A DNA stretch of 34,107 bases from CAZHWT01 sp964536215 (lineage in GTDB: Bacteria > Patescibacteriota > CAZHWT01), in assembly GCA_964536215.1 (NCBI GenBank), contig CAZHWT010000010.1, positions 1 through 34,107 of the forward strand, in the 5' to 3' direction. The notes below the pieces were generated by a model. That model was not told the DNA's origin and ran no database searches. It was given only the letters and a program-made list of their open reading frames with translations. The position numbers and the translations under genes are program-made. This document shows, piece by piece, positions 1 through 8,400 of this stretch (the first letter of the stretch is position 1; every line of letters starts with the position of its first letter).

Positions 1-55
1 AACCGCTAACCGCTAACCGCTAACCGCTAACCGCTAACCGCTAACCGCTAACCGC
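1..55. repeat. Heptamer tandem repeat, unit AACCGCT
   Basis: About 7.9 perfect head-to-tail copies of AACCGCT run from the first base of the window to base 55, so the array may continue outside it. The word CTAACCGCT recurs singly near 2606-2613 and 3331-3340. No gene overlaps the array. It is a simple microsatellite-like repeat; its function is unknown. Confidence 0.95.
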
Positions 56-138
56 ATCAGCCAAAGCCAATTGTACCCTGGAAGAAATTAGCCAGCACCG
101 CTACTAAGTAGTACTCCAAAACTATCGGCCTTTCTAGG

Positions 139-179
139 TGCCTTGTAGCCCTCCACAGTGCCCTTCTAGAGGCATTTTT
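139..179 (+). terminator. Possible rho-independent terminator of an upstream gene
   Basis: An imperfect stem pairs TGCCTTGTAG with CTAGAGGCA across a loop of about 17 bases and is followed by TTTTT. It lies just before the promoter of the deoxyribosyltransferase gene, so it would end a transcript entering from the left. The stem has mismatches, so the call is weak. Confidence 0.3.
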
Positions 180-180
180 G

Positions 181-210
181 TTGCATTTAGGGTGGTTATT
201 CTGCTATATT
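181..210 (+). promoter_or_regulatory. Sigma70-type promoter for the deoxyribosyltransferase gene
   Basis: TTGCAT at 181-186 and TATATT at 205-210 are separated by 18 bases, with an extended -10 TG at 202-203. Transcription would start near 217, about 33 bases before the ATG at 250. A good ribosome binding site, AAGGAG at 236-241, lies in the leader. Confidence 0.6.
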
Positions 211-249
211 CCCCACCAGTTATCCGTCGCGCAACAAGGAGAACAGAAC

Positions 250-744
250 ATGAAACCCAGTGTGTACCTGGCCGGACCGATTCGCGGCGTTTCGTTTAAT
301 GGTGCGACTGATTGGCGTACCTATGCTTCTCAGCAGCTGCAACCAGAGATTGAAGCTTTCTCTCCATTGAGAGGTAAAGAGTTTCTGGAGCAGCATGTGG
401 AAGTGTTTGGAGAGCCTATTGAAACGCAGCCATTGTTGGCTACCAAGGGCATTATGAGTCGCGACCTGTTCGATGTTCGCACCCGTGACGCCATTCTCAT
501 GAATCTGCGTGGTGCTACGCAAGTTTCGATCGGGTCAATGGCCGAACTGTTCTGGGCTTATTTATTGGGCAAGCCTCTGGTACTCATTATTGAGCCGGAG
601 GATGAACTTAAAGGCATGGCCCATGATCATGCCTGGGTCGTGGCCGCAGCGCCATTTGTGGTTAATAGCCTGGATCACGGCATTGCTGTGATTAAGGCAA
701 TCCTACTACCCAATCCCGGCTCTACCCCCTTGGGCTTTGTCTAG
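250..744 (+). CDS. Nucleoside 2-deoxyribosyltransferase-like protein
   Basis: This 164-residue protein resembles the nucleoside 2-deoxyribosyltransferase family, which cleaves or transfers the deoxyribose of nucleosides in salvage and nucleotide-pool sanitation. Visible signs are the N-terminal YLAGPIRG strand-loop, the segment RDAILMNLRGATQVSIGSMA that leads into the GSMAELFWA motif with the likely catalytic glutamate, and the following LGKPLVLI strand. There is no signal peptide, so it acts in the cytoplasm. I chose the ATG at 250 because AAGGAG lies 8 bases upstream and the conserved fold begins at once; the in-frame ATG at 178 precedes the predicted promoter and would add 24 unconserved residues. 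It appears to be a single-gene unit, bounded by its own promoter and a strong terminator. The substrate cannot be read from the sequence. Confidence 0.75.
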   Translation: MKPSVYLAGPIRGVSFNGATDWRTYASQQLQPEIEAFSPLRGKEFLEQHVEVFGEPIETQPLLATKGIMSRDLFDVRTRDAILMNLRGATQVSIGSMAELFWAYLLGKPLVLIIEPEDELKGMAHDHAWVVAAAPFVVNSLDHGIAVIKAILLPNPGSTPLGFV

Positions 745-764
745 CAGCTGAGCTAACCCAAAAA

Positions 765-803
765 CCTCCGGAATACATTAAGCATTCCGGAGGCAAACTT
801 TTT
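765..803 (+). terminator. Rho-independent terminator after the deoxyribosyltransferase gene
   Basis: CCTCCGGAAT at 765-774 pairs perfectly with ATTCCGGAGG at 784-793 across a 9-base loop. A short CAAAC and then TTTTT follow. AAAAA just before the stem could also allow weak termination on the other strand. It lies 20 bases after the stop codon. Confidence 0.85.
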
Positions 804-955
804 AGCTCGCAATCACAGCACTTCTTGCCTACTTATTAAACTATTCCGCTGCAAGCCCTTCTTGACTAGTTTAGGCCAGTCACTAACCGTGCTCGGATTG
901 GGACGATCCGCCATGTATGAACTGTGTTAAAATTACCTCGTATATGTATGAGAAT

Positions 956-2557
956 ATGTCAACTCCTCCAATTCCGGAGCAGCCCGGGCCAGAGCAAAAG
1001 GAATCCACATCTCTGTCAGGGCCTGTGGAGGAGCGCGCTGAACCAGCTGAACTGCAAGTTGATCAGGAATACCTAGAATCACTTCTCCAAAATCTGAAAC
1101 CGATTAAAGAGAAGATTTATCGACTTACCTGGGAAGCTAGCTTGACAGATATTGACCGTCATGATCTTGTTCAAAGTATTAGCGCGGCAGACGTAGCTTG
1201 GCTAATTAAGGGGCTAAATCAGCCACAAACGGCAGGTAAGATATTCGAGTCGTTTCAGGACTTTTTGCAAGTTAGGAACACCGCCGACCTCCGACCGCTA
1301 ATTGAACGGGTTGTAAATGACCCTCAGATAGATTATGACAAGGTTCTTGCGGTACTTACGCGTCCACATTTGCTAGAAGTTTTAAAAATATATGAAGCCT
1401 TTAATGAGTCGACGCAGGATGCTCCCACTCAGACTCCCTCAGAAGTTGCATCAGTCTTGACCCATCAATTTATTGAGCAGCGCATACTACCCAGACTTAT
1501 AGAGACATTGCCGAGTAGTTTTAAGCCGGATGCCGTAGACTTTCTGGTGCAAAAAGTAGAGCAATATGGCACCCATGACCAGCAGAGTCAACTTCATGAG
1601 CTAATTATTGATCAAATAGTCTCCAATCCGGACGGCATGGTCTTTATTGACCGAATAAAACAGCAAAACCTGGATATGGAACGCAGAATTGAAGCGATGG
1701 AGCAGCTGGTAGTTGAAGGGCTGGATCATTTGCACCTCAACCCAGACGAACTAATCCCCATTTGGCGCGGCGCTTCCGAATTAGGTTTCGATCAACCGAC
1801 AAGCTATGTAACGTACGATCTATTAGCCGAAAACTTTAAGACGGTCGTGCGACTCGAACAACACCAACCTGGCTTGACCAAAATGTTAGAAACTGAATTT
1901 GGCATTAAAGTGCAAGGCCGGTACCCAGTAGAAATGCTGATTAAGCAGATAGAAAATCCACCTCGAGCTGGCGACTCATTCGGTATTATTATTATGCCCG
2001 AAGCCGATCATAATGGCACTTTCTTCTATGATCAAGCCCAATACCGGCAATTGGATAGTGGTCTGCAAGCTAATCAAAAAGTGGTAATATTTGAAGCGGC
2101 CGACCTGCTGGAAGTAGTGGCAAGCATCAACCAGGCCAGAAAGCGATACGCTGAAGCAGGTAAAATAAGCTTTGCCATTATTGGCGGCCATGGCTCAGAG
2201 GACATTATTAGATTTGGCGGAAAGATGGATAGGGAGTACAACCATATGCAGCAGCGACGGTCCATACTCTACACTGACGATCTCTTTGAGACTGGAGCCA
2301 AGGCTGTTGAAGAAGCTTTTGCAAGCGATGCTGATATTATATTGTGCGCCTGCGAAACGGGCGGCAATATAGGCCTAGCCAATGATATATCAACCATAAT
2401 GAAAAAAGCCTTAGTAACGGCTCCAGATATTTCAACCGATATATCTTCTTACGAGGCCTATACTAAGGAGAACGGCCAGGTTGGAGTCCGGGCTGAATTT
2501 GTTCACACTGTCAATACGCACCAGCTTGGTGGACGTCATATCTCGCCACAACAGTGA
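956..2557 (+). CDS. Putative clan CD (caspase/CHAT-like) cysteine peptidase with helical N-terminal region
   Basis: This protein of 533 residues has no signal peptide or membrane segment. The first 40 or so residues are Pro/Glu-rich and look disordered. A long, mainly helical region without a family I recognise follows. The C-terminal 200 residues look like a caspase-haemoglobinase fold: a strand GDSFGIIIMPEAD, then FAIIGGHGSEDIIRFGG with a catalytic-type His (residue 412), then ADIILCACETGGN with a candidate catalytic Cys (residue 466). A strand ending in His-Gly followed about 50 residues later by a strand ending in Cys is typical of clan CD peptidases and CHAT proteins. I chose the ATG at 956 (MSTPPIPEQ), but in-frame ATGs at 917 and 944 are possible and no start has a convincing Shine-Dalgarno site. 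Activity is inferred; substrates are unknown. It converges on the superoxide dismutase gene. Confidence 0.6.
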   Translation: MSTPPIPEQPGPEQKESTSLSGPVEERAEPAELQVDQEYLESLLQNLKPIKEKIYRLTWEASLTDIDRHDLVQSISAADVAWLIKGLNQPQTAGKIFESFQDFLQVRNTADLRPLIERVVNDPQIDYDKVLAVLTRPHLLEVLKIYEAFNESTQDAPTQTPSEVASVLTHQFIEQRILPRLIETLPSSFKPDAVDFLVQKVEQYGTHDQQSQLHELIIDQIVSNPDGMVFIDRIKQQNLDMERRIEAMEQLVVEGLDHLHLNPDELIPIWRGASELGFDQPTSYVTYDLLAENFKTVVRLEQHQPGLTKMLETEFGIKVQGRYPVEMLIKQIENPPRAGDSFGIIIMPEADHNGTFFYDQAQYRQLDSGLQANQKVVIFEAADLLEVVASINQARKRYAEAGKISFAIIGGHGSEDIIRFGGKMDREYNHMQQRRSILYTDDLFETGAKAVEEAFASDADIILCACETGGNIGLANDISTIMKKALVTAPDISTDISSYEAYTKENGQVGVRAEFVHTVNTHQLGGRHISPQQ

Positions 2558-2629
2558 AGGCTAATGCAGCCTGCACTAAATTCTTCCCGTTAGCTTGGCA
2601 AGCGACTAACCGCTTTGCAGATAGAACCT

Positions 2630-3235
2630 CTATTTACTAAATTGTTCCGCCACAAAACCCCAGTTAACCACTTTCCACCAGTTAGTAATATATTCCGGAC
2701 GGCGGTTTTGGTAGGTCAAATAATAAGCATGTTCCCAGACATCAATACCTAGTAATGGTGTACAGGAAGCATCAGTCATAATTGGGTTGTCTTGATTAGG
2801 CGTGCCAACTACCGACAACGTATCACCATTTTTAACTAACCAAGCCCAGCCAGAGCCAAATTGCTTAGTGGCCGCATCGGCAAACTGAGTCTGAAAATCT
2901 TCAAAAGAACCAAAATCCCGTTCAATCGCTGCCAACAACTCGCCTTCCGGCTTGCCCGTCCCATCTTTAGTCATCATCTGCCAAAACAGAGAATGGTTAA
3001 AGTGCCCACCACCATTATTGCGCACCACCGTCTGCTTATCAGCTGGCAATTTATCCAGCGAGGTTAAAATCTCGGCAATATCCTTATCCGCCCACTCCGT
3101 TCCCTCCACCGCCGCATTTAACTTCTCCACATAAGCTGCATGGTGCTTGTCGTGGTGTAATTTCATAGTCTGCTCATCGATAACGGGCTCCAGAGCGTTG
3201 TATTCGTATGGTAAATCTGGTACAGAAAATGGCAT
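2630..3235 (-). CDS. sodA: Superoxide dismutase, Mn-type of the Fe/Mn family
   Basis: The 201-residue protein converts superoxide to oxygen and hydrogen peroxide. All four metal ligands are present: a His in MKLHHDKHHAAY, a His in GGGHFNHSLFW, and the Asp and His of DVWEHAYYL. The second-sphere Gln in GTPNQDNPI and the Gly-rich GGGHFNH segment match the manganese subgroup rather than the iron subgroup, but the metal cannot be proven from sequence. There is no signal peptide, so the enzyme is cytoplasmic. Length is typical of the family. The ATG at 3235 has a strong AAGGAGG Shine-Dalgarno site a few bases upstream. It is probably transcribed alone, with its own promoter in the gap to the next gene. 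Confidence 0.97.
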   Translation of the reverse strand: MPFSVPDLPYEYNALEPVIDEQTMKLHHDKHHAAYVEKLNAAVEGTEWADKDIAEILTSLDKLPADKQTVVRNNGGGHFNHSLFWQMMTKDGTGKPEGELLAAIERDFGSFEDFQTQFADAATKQFGSGWAWLVKNGDTLSVVGTPNQDNPIMTDASCTPLLGIDVWEHAYYLTYQNRRPEYITNWWKVVNWGFVAEQFSK

Positions 3236-3253
3236 AAGTGCCTCCTTAAAAAG

Positions 3254-3283
3254 TTTATAATACTAGTGTAACATATTTTGCCA
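3254..3283 (-). promoter_or_regulatory. Weak candidate promoter of sodA
   Basis: On the minus strand, TGGCAA and TATAAA are separated by 18 bases and end about 19 bases before the sodA start. The -35 match is poor. A second -10 option, TATTAT, overlaps it. Confidence 0.35.
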
Positions 3284-3343
3284 GGTAGCAAGGGGGCGAG
3301 GGTTTAGCGTCTAGCGTATAGTAAAAATCAACTAACCGCTTGT

Positions 3344-3387
3344 ATAAAAAACAAAAAACCCGGACCCTCCTTACGGAGAAATCCGGG
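3344..3387 (-). terminator. Rho-independent terminator of the surface-protein unit
   Basis: CCCGGA at 3359-3364 pairs with TCCGGG at 3382-3387, and an inner stem CTCC/GGAG closes a TTAC loop. On the minus strand it is followed by a T-rich tract (A-rich on + at 3345-3358). It lies 23 bases after the stop of the 36-residue membrane peptide, so it ends the unit that begins at the promoter at 4906-4934. Confidence 0.8.
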
Positions 3388-3409
3388 CTATGAGCCGACC
3401 GCAGTCGAC

Positions 3410-3520
3410 TCAATACGTCTTCCCTTTCTTCAAGAACATTGGCGCAATGGCCATTGCTCCAAAAAGAATGATGAACGCGAAAATTAATACGTCGACAAAA
3501 ACTTCCATCTCAAACTCCAT
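3410..3520 (-). CDS. Small membrane peptide, 36 residues
   Basis: This short frame begins at ATG 3520 and ends in TGA. It encodes an acidic start (MEFEMEVFVD), one hydrophobic stretch of about 20 residues (VLIFAFIILFGAMAIAPMFL) and a basic tail (KKGKTY). That is the pattern of a single-pass membrane peptide with its C-terminus inside. A GAAGAG-like site lies upstream of the first ATG; the ATG at 3508 has GGAG 6 bases upstream and is an alternative start. It sits between the stop of the LPSTG protein (3640) and the terminator at 3344-3387, so it is probably the last gene of that unit. I recognise no family. No homology could be tested; composition and position are the only support. Confidence 0.5.
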   Translation of the reverse strand: MEFEMEVFVDVLIFAFIILFGAMAIAPMFLKKGKTY

Positions 3521-3639
3521 GCAAGCTCTTCAGGACATAGTTCATATCCTGAATAAGCTCCTGGGCGACCGCCACGATGACGACCGCCGATCCAACTACA
3601 ACTCTAAAGCGAGCTTACCACCTTAACCTTCTTCCTTTC

Positions 3640-4758
3640 TCACTTGCAGCGACGATTGCGCCATACAAACCCCCCAGCCAGAGCAATCAGACTCATGGCG
3701 CCGAGGATGAGGACGACGGTAGAACTATCGTCAGCATTATCGCCAAAGCCCGTACTCGGTAGTCGAACAACGCTGTCGATTTTTGAATCGTCAGCAATTT
3801 GACCCGCGACATCAGGGCCGGTTGCATCGACCTCTATATCTGGCGCAGTGAAAGTTGGCTCAATGGCCAACCCATCTTCCCGCACGAAACAAGAACTAAT
3901 GCCGGATCGCTGGACATCGACTCGGTACCAGGCGTTACCCTCTGAATCTATCTGAGTATCGTCCAATACCATTACCTTCTCGCCCTCCCAAAGGGTTACG
4001 AGAATGTCGGCGTCAATGTCGCCCCAGAACCGGCAATTGATGCCATCGTCTTCTGGCGAGTTGGCGTACCGCCACCCAACTTGCGGCAAAGGTTCTCCTT
4101 TGTCGTCAAGCTCTGACAGGTCGCCATAGTCGGCTACTGTACCTTGCTCGACTACACTCGCGCCAGAATCATGGCCAGCATCTTCGGGTACCTCCTGACA
4201 AGCACCACCTGTCAGGAAATATCCATCTGGACAATTGCCCAAATGTGGCTCGGGATTGCCCTCATCATCGTACCAGCCACCATTCAGACCTTCCATGCCT
4301 GGATTTTCGAGCAATTGACACGCGTCAACGCCTAAGCGTGATACTTCTCCAGGAATAAGAGCTAGTGGAGGCACGCATGTGCCATCAGCCTCAGGGAAAT
4401 TGTATCCCTGTTGCCATAGATCGCACGCGTATGGATCCATCCAACTTTGGCAATCGCCGCGTTGGCCCGATCTCCATGTGTCATGCCCCCCATCATACTC
4501 GCTCCCATCATACGGGGTGCAGAGTTGATGTGGTCCGAGTGAATAAAATCCTTCAACAGGGCAGTCGCCCCAGTCGTTGGATTCGTACACTCCATCTGGG
4601 AGCGTACCGTCCGAACCGCAGTTCGGCATGTCTGGATCGGACTCGGGTTGCATGATTGGAGTGGCACAACCAAGCTGAATATCCTCTTGTGCGGACGTTA
4701 AAGACAGTCCACTGAAGAGGCCTAGAAGAAAAACAACCGCAAAGATAATCCGTCGCAT
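3640..4758 (-). CDS. LPSTG-anchored, Cys-rich surface protein with SH3-like domain
   Basis: This 372-residue exported protein has a signal peptide (MRRIIFAVVFLLGLFSG, likely cleavage after SLTSAQ). A long Cys- and Gly-rich region with several Cys pairs follows. Near residues 240-310 is an SH3b-like domain (NCRFWGDIDA, ILVTLWEGEKVMVL, NAWYRVDV). The C-terminus is a sortase signal: LPSTG at residues 333-337, a hydrophobic helix and a basic tail WRNRRCK. A sortase elsewhere in the genome would cleave LPST|G and attach the protein to the envelope. I chose ATG 4758 because AGGTGGGG precedes it and the signal peptide starts there; the open frame to 4860 would add 34 charged residues before the signal peptide. 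It is served by the consensus promoter at 4906-4934. Confidence 0.8.
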   Translation of the reverse strand: MRRIIFAVVFLLGLFSGLSLTSAQEDIQLGCATPIMQPESDPDMPNCGSDGTLPDGVYESNDWGDCPVEGFYSLGPHQLCTPYDGSEYDGGHDTWRSGQRGDCQSWMDPYACDLWQQGYNFPEADGTCVPPLALIPGEVSRLGVDACQLLENPGMEGLNGGWYDDEGNPEPHLGNCPDGYFLTGGACQEVPEDAGHDSGASVVEQGTVADYGDLSELDDKGEPLPQVGWRYANSPEDDGINCRFWGDIDADILVTLWEGEKVMVLDDTQIDSEGNAWYRVDVQRSGISSCFVREDGLAIEPTFTAPDIEVDATGPDVAGQIADDSKIDSVVRLPSTGFGDNADDSSTVVLILGAMSLIALAGGFVWRNRRCK

Positions 4759-4905
4759 TTTCCCCACCTCAATAACGAACAAACGACTATCCCGGCGCAT
4801 GCTGGGACCCGACCTTTGCGGGGCCATATTGCGGGAGTTTTTGTCTCCCCTCCCTTTCAATTTTCAACGTTCCTCAAAAGGACCACTTGCCTTTTGTTAC
4901 GGGGA

Positions 4906-4934
4906 ATTATAACAGATTCCGCTGTCAATGTCAA
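4906..4934 (-). promoter_or_regulatory. Perfect consensus sigma70 promoter with about 140-base leader
   Basis: On the minus strand TTGACA (4929-4934) and TATAAT (4906-4911) are exact consensus hexamers with a 17-base spacer. A second TTGACA overlaps the spacer. Transcription would start near 4899 and leave a GC-rich leader of about 140 bases before ATG 4758. The leader has several short complementary GC-rich segments (around 4790-4835), but I match it to no known riboswitch class. Confidence 0.85.
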
Positions 4935-5012
4935 AAACTATAGGGTTTAATTATCGTACTATTTAACAGAGACAGAGCGTAGTATGGTGGGCTGGCAGGA
5001 GTCATTATTTGT

Positions 5013-5063
5013 GTCATTCTCAGCTCGACTGAAAATCAGATTCCCAGTCAAGCCGGGAATGAC
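5013..5063. repeat. 51-bp REP-like palindromic element, copy 1
   Basis: The element begins GTCATTC and ends GAATGAC. It contains two adjacent hairpins, each bounded by ATTC and GAAT-like arms, with central pyrimidine-rich loops. The same 51-base design recurs at 16343-16393 and 21424-21474, each followed by an A-rich ACGATCAACGA tail. This copy has a few mismatches in the first hairpin. Confidence 0.75.
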
Positions 5064-5249
5064 AGTAAAAAACGATCAACGATCAAGAGTTGCGAATAGT
5101 TTACCCCGATTTAATCGGGGTTTATTGTTTATCCCGACCCTGACGGGGCGGGCAGGAGTTTGTAGTTTATTCCGCCAGAGGCGGACGGGAGTTTTACGAC
5201 TAACGAATAACGAAGCATAGCCTGTGCGCCTCTGGCGGAAACAACCGAA
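5064..5249. other. Gene-free spacer with several short hairpins
   Basis: Part of the 690-base gap between the LPSTG gene and the tail-fibre-like gene. I see no supported gene. CCCCGATTTAATCGGGG at 5104-5120 is a perfect hairpin followed by TTTATTGTTT, which looks like a terminator read to the right, although no + strand gene precedes it. CCGCCAGAGGCGG at 5172-5184 is another perfect hairpin, with a related CCTCTGGCGG near 5229. Confidence 0.55.
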
Positions 5250-5283
5250 TGTACGTACACATGTACGTACACGTGTACGTACA
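5250..5283. repeat. Three TGTACGTACA palindromes at 12-bp period, array 1
   Basis: TGTACGTACA, itself a perfect palindrome, occurs at 5250-5259, 5262-5271 and 5274-5283. The spacers are CA and CG. Similar arrays lie at 21555-21588 (three units) and 29020-29041 (two units), each downstream of a giant minus-strand gene. Confidence 0.9.
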
Positions 5284-5284
5284 G

Positions 5285-5385
5285 ATTCTCGATCGGGTCG
5301 AGAATGACAAAGAATAAACGATTTACGATAGACGATTAACGATTTACCATAAATCCCGATTAAATCGGGATAAATAGGGATTTAA
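5285..5385. repeat. Half REP element and A/T-rich cassette downstream of the tail-fibre-like gene
   Basis: A half REP hairpin (5285-5308, starting ATTCTCGATCGGG) is followed by degenerate ACGATTTACGATAGACGATTAACG words. Next come a perfect hairpin ATCCCGATTAAATCGGGAT at 5353-5371 and TAAATAGGGATTTA. Two blocks are identical to the cassette at 21604-21710: 33 bases from 5285 and 31 bases from 5327. Confidence 0.8.
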
Positions 5386-5451
5386 TATTCCCCAACAGCT
5401 ATCAACCACGAACCATGAACTACGAACAATTCGTAATCTTATTCCCCCACC

Positions 5452-8400
5452 TCAATTATAAGCCATCCCTACTACAAACCAGTTAGTCCCATCGCTCGAA
5501 ACGGTTATAGAATCATACGCGTTATTTAAAGGATAGGTAGCCGCACCATTCAATGTATCTGGTCCAGCCGCCGTTACTGTTACTGCGTTAGCGCTGACGT
5601 CGGTCTTAATAATAGTATACTGCCGCCCCATGGCCGTAGTAGCGCTTGGCAACGTAACCGCAAAAGCTGCAGATGTCGCATCGGCCATAACGGTGCCATC
5701 TAGTGAGGTTAATACAGTTGCTGAAGTAATCGTCTTAGTGGAAGTCGTCAAAGCTCTTCCACTAGTCTGCACGTCCGCATATGCCCCGCCATCCTCAGAC
5801 ACTTTAAGCGTCTTAGACGTACTGTCAAAGTAAGTTTTAGCGTTGCCGGAGGCAGATAGAGATGGTGCTGCTGTGCCCACCCAGGCAATCCCGCCACCAA
5901 CTAAGAGGGTGTCATCTGTGCGCAATGTGTCAGCAGCGGAACGATACAAGTTTGTATCTGTGCCGAACGCTATGCCATCAGAAGCCGTGGTGCCGGCAGC
6001 TAAACTTAGTCGGGCTGAAGGTGCATACAATCCCAGACCCAACTTAGTCCCATTGGCCGTCGCTACTACGCCACTATCAAACATGATTACCCCATTATTA
6101 TACGTCCCCAAGGTCAGGTCGCTAGAATTAAACGACTCACCAGCCTGAATCCTCAATGGTCCAGCCGACTTAATGTTGCCCGAGGTAGAATTAGTAAAGG
6201 CCAAATCATACGCAATGCTCATATCTCCAGCCGCCTGGAAGGCCACCGGCACATTAGCCACAATCTGCGACTGCGACACACTAAACACCGACAAGCCATC
6301 ATTCTTAATATTCAACAAATTCCCCACCGTCCCATTCGGCCCCACGTTAATCGACAACAAATCTCCAGTAGAAGTAGTTGCCGATCCCGGAGACCAATCC
6401 AAGCTAGCCAGCCCACCAGTCGTCAAAGCTGTAGAGGTGGAAGTAACATTTAAACCTTTACCCGTCGTCAACGAATTAGCTGTAACCCGAATACCATCAG
6501 TAGTCGTACCCGTGCTTGTCACCTCCAGCTTTCCGTTAGTAGGCAGAGCAGCTGACCCAATACCAACATTACCGTTATTGCCTCCTACCATTAAGGTGGC
6601 TGAACCACCGGCACCACCAGCAACAACAGAACCATTAGCCATGTAGAAGTTTCCATCTGAAGCATATCGCATGCCAATAATATCTGAAGTATTTGGCGCA
6701 TTTCGGAAGTTAATTGAAGTATTGTTTGGCAATGCAATTGCGCCAGATTGTGCGGAGTTATAGCCAATTGTTAGTCGGGAAGATGCATTGTCCCATAAGA
6801 AATTAGCAGAACCAGCTGTAGTGTTAGTGCCACTGTAATAAGTAATCTGCCCAGCAGTCCCAGTCCCAGTTAAGGTATTGGCCGCATTACAACTCCCCCA
6901 GCTGGCTGCAGCTCCTGTGTTAGCCGTCAAGCACTGCCCCGTCGTCCCTGCGCCCAGCTGAGACACAACCCCAGACCCATCGGTATACAACATCCCACCG
7001 TTAGTAGTGTAGTTAGACAGCGTCGTTGCGCCAGATGCCCGCAATGTACCGACGATATCTAGGGCGGCTTGTGGATCGGTTGTGCCAATCCCTACCTTGC
7101 CGTTGCTAAAATAGCTATCTCCATTGCCATTAGGAGCAAAAGCGATATCACCATTAGTATTAGCAGTTGTAAATGTATTACCGGATAATTTAAGATTGCC
7201 TGCTTGTATACCGTCAGAGAAAAGTAAGGCAGAATTGTCCGATGTTCGGAAAGTCTTGCCGCCCGTCAAAAGTACATTGCTCTTAAGTTGAATAGCGCCA
7301 GTGCCCAATGGATTAAGCTCGATATCCCCATCGCCTCCAGTCTGCAGTTGCAGATTCTGGTCCGGATCAGCCGATACCACAATGCTGCCTGCCGCTTCTT
7401 CGAGCACTTTTTGACCATTCACATAAAGCGATCCTGGCCCAATATAGACATCCTTCCATTGCAATGAGGGTGTACCCAAGCTGCGAGTAACATCGGCATC
7501 AGGCACGACATCCCCGGCCAACGTTAATACATCATTGTCGTTGTCCCAAACTAAAGCTGAACTACCAGCCAGTGTGCTGGTGGTATTAAAAAACGCCAAT
7601 TGCCCAATGGCGCCAGTTCCGGTTATAGAATCTCCCGCTGCGCAAGCTCCCCAAGTGGGTACCCCACCACTGGACTTAAGGCATTGCCCAGCGCCACCTG
7701 CAGACAGTTGTGCTACAACGCCGTTGGTGTCAGCGTAAAATATTCCGCCATTGGTACTATAATTGCTTAAGGTAACAGCCCCAGAGGCTTTAAATGTGCC
7801 AGCCACATCTAGCGTGGCCGTTGGCGCTACTGGACCACCAATTCCCACCTTGCCCCCATACACAATGCCACCCGTGGCGATAGCCCATGGGCTAAAACGA
7901 TGAGTCGTTCCTTCTGCCAAATTGTCGGAAGTAAAACCTGTCAAATCAGCAATAAATCCCGCATCGTTGGTTATCAAGCTTGTCTTAAGGCCAGATTGAA
8001 TAACCGAACCAGTAATCAGTTGGTCCCTAATGGTTAAGTCTAGGGTTGACGAACTCAGCACGCTAGCTGGACTATGCGAAGCCGTAGAGTTCGATGAAAG
8101 CGAAGTCGGATCATCATCGGTCAGGATTGTGGAACCATCGTCAATTTTCCCCTCTGAAACGAGGTTGTCATAGGCCGAAAAGTGCTCGTTGGCGATCGTG
8201 CCAATTAAATTGCCGGCCTGCAAATAATAGAGTCCATCATGTCCCACCAGTGTTGCCGCATCAACCGACTGCGCCTCGGCCAATAGTTGCGCGTACGTCT
8301 TGCCGCCCAAGGTATCGGCGTTTAATTTACCCTGATTGTTTAGAAGTGGAATTTTGCCCGTAGCTAGACCGAGAATAGCCTGCCTGGTCGGCGAGGCAAA

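Noticed and set aside
3510..3614. Second small hydrophobic frame (VVVGSAVVIVAVAQELIQDM) on the minus strand
   Set aside because: It has a hydrophobic stretch and overlaps the start of the 36-residue peptide, but no ATG, and only an internal GTG that would cut off the hydrophobic part.
4759..4899. Known riboswitch in the leader of the LPSTG gene
   Set aside because: Short GC-rich complementary segments are present, but I could match them to no known class such as c-di-GMP, preQ1 or glycine.
5250..5283. CRISPR-like array
   Set aside because: Units are 10 bp with 2-bp spacers, and no cas genes are present; these are palindromic tandem repeats.
6173..6646. 157-residue plus-strand frame inside the tail-fibre-like gene, and similar long antisense frames in the other giant genes
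   Set aside because: They mirror repetitive coding sequence, lack start signals and show Pro/Val/Ala-rich shadow composition.
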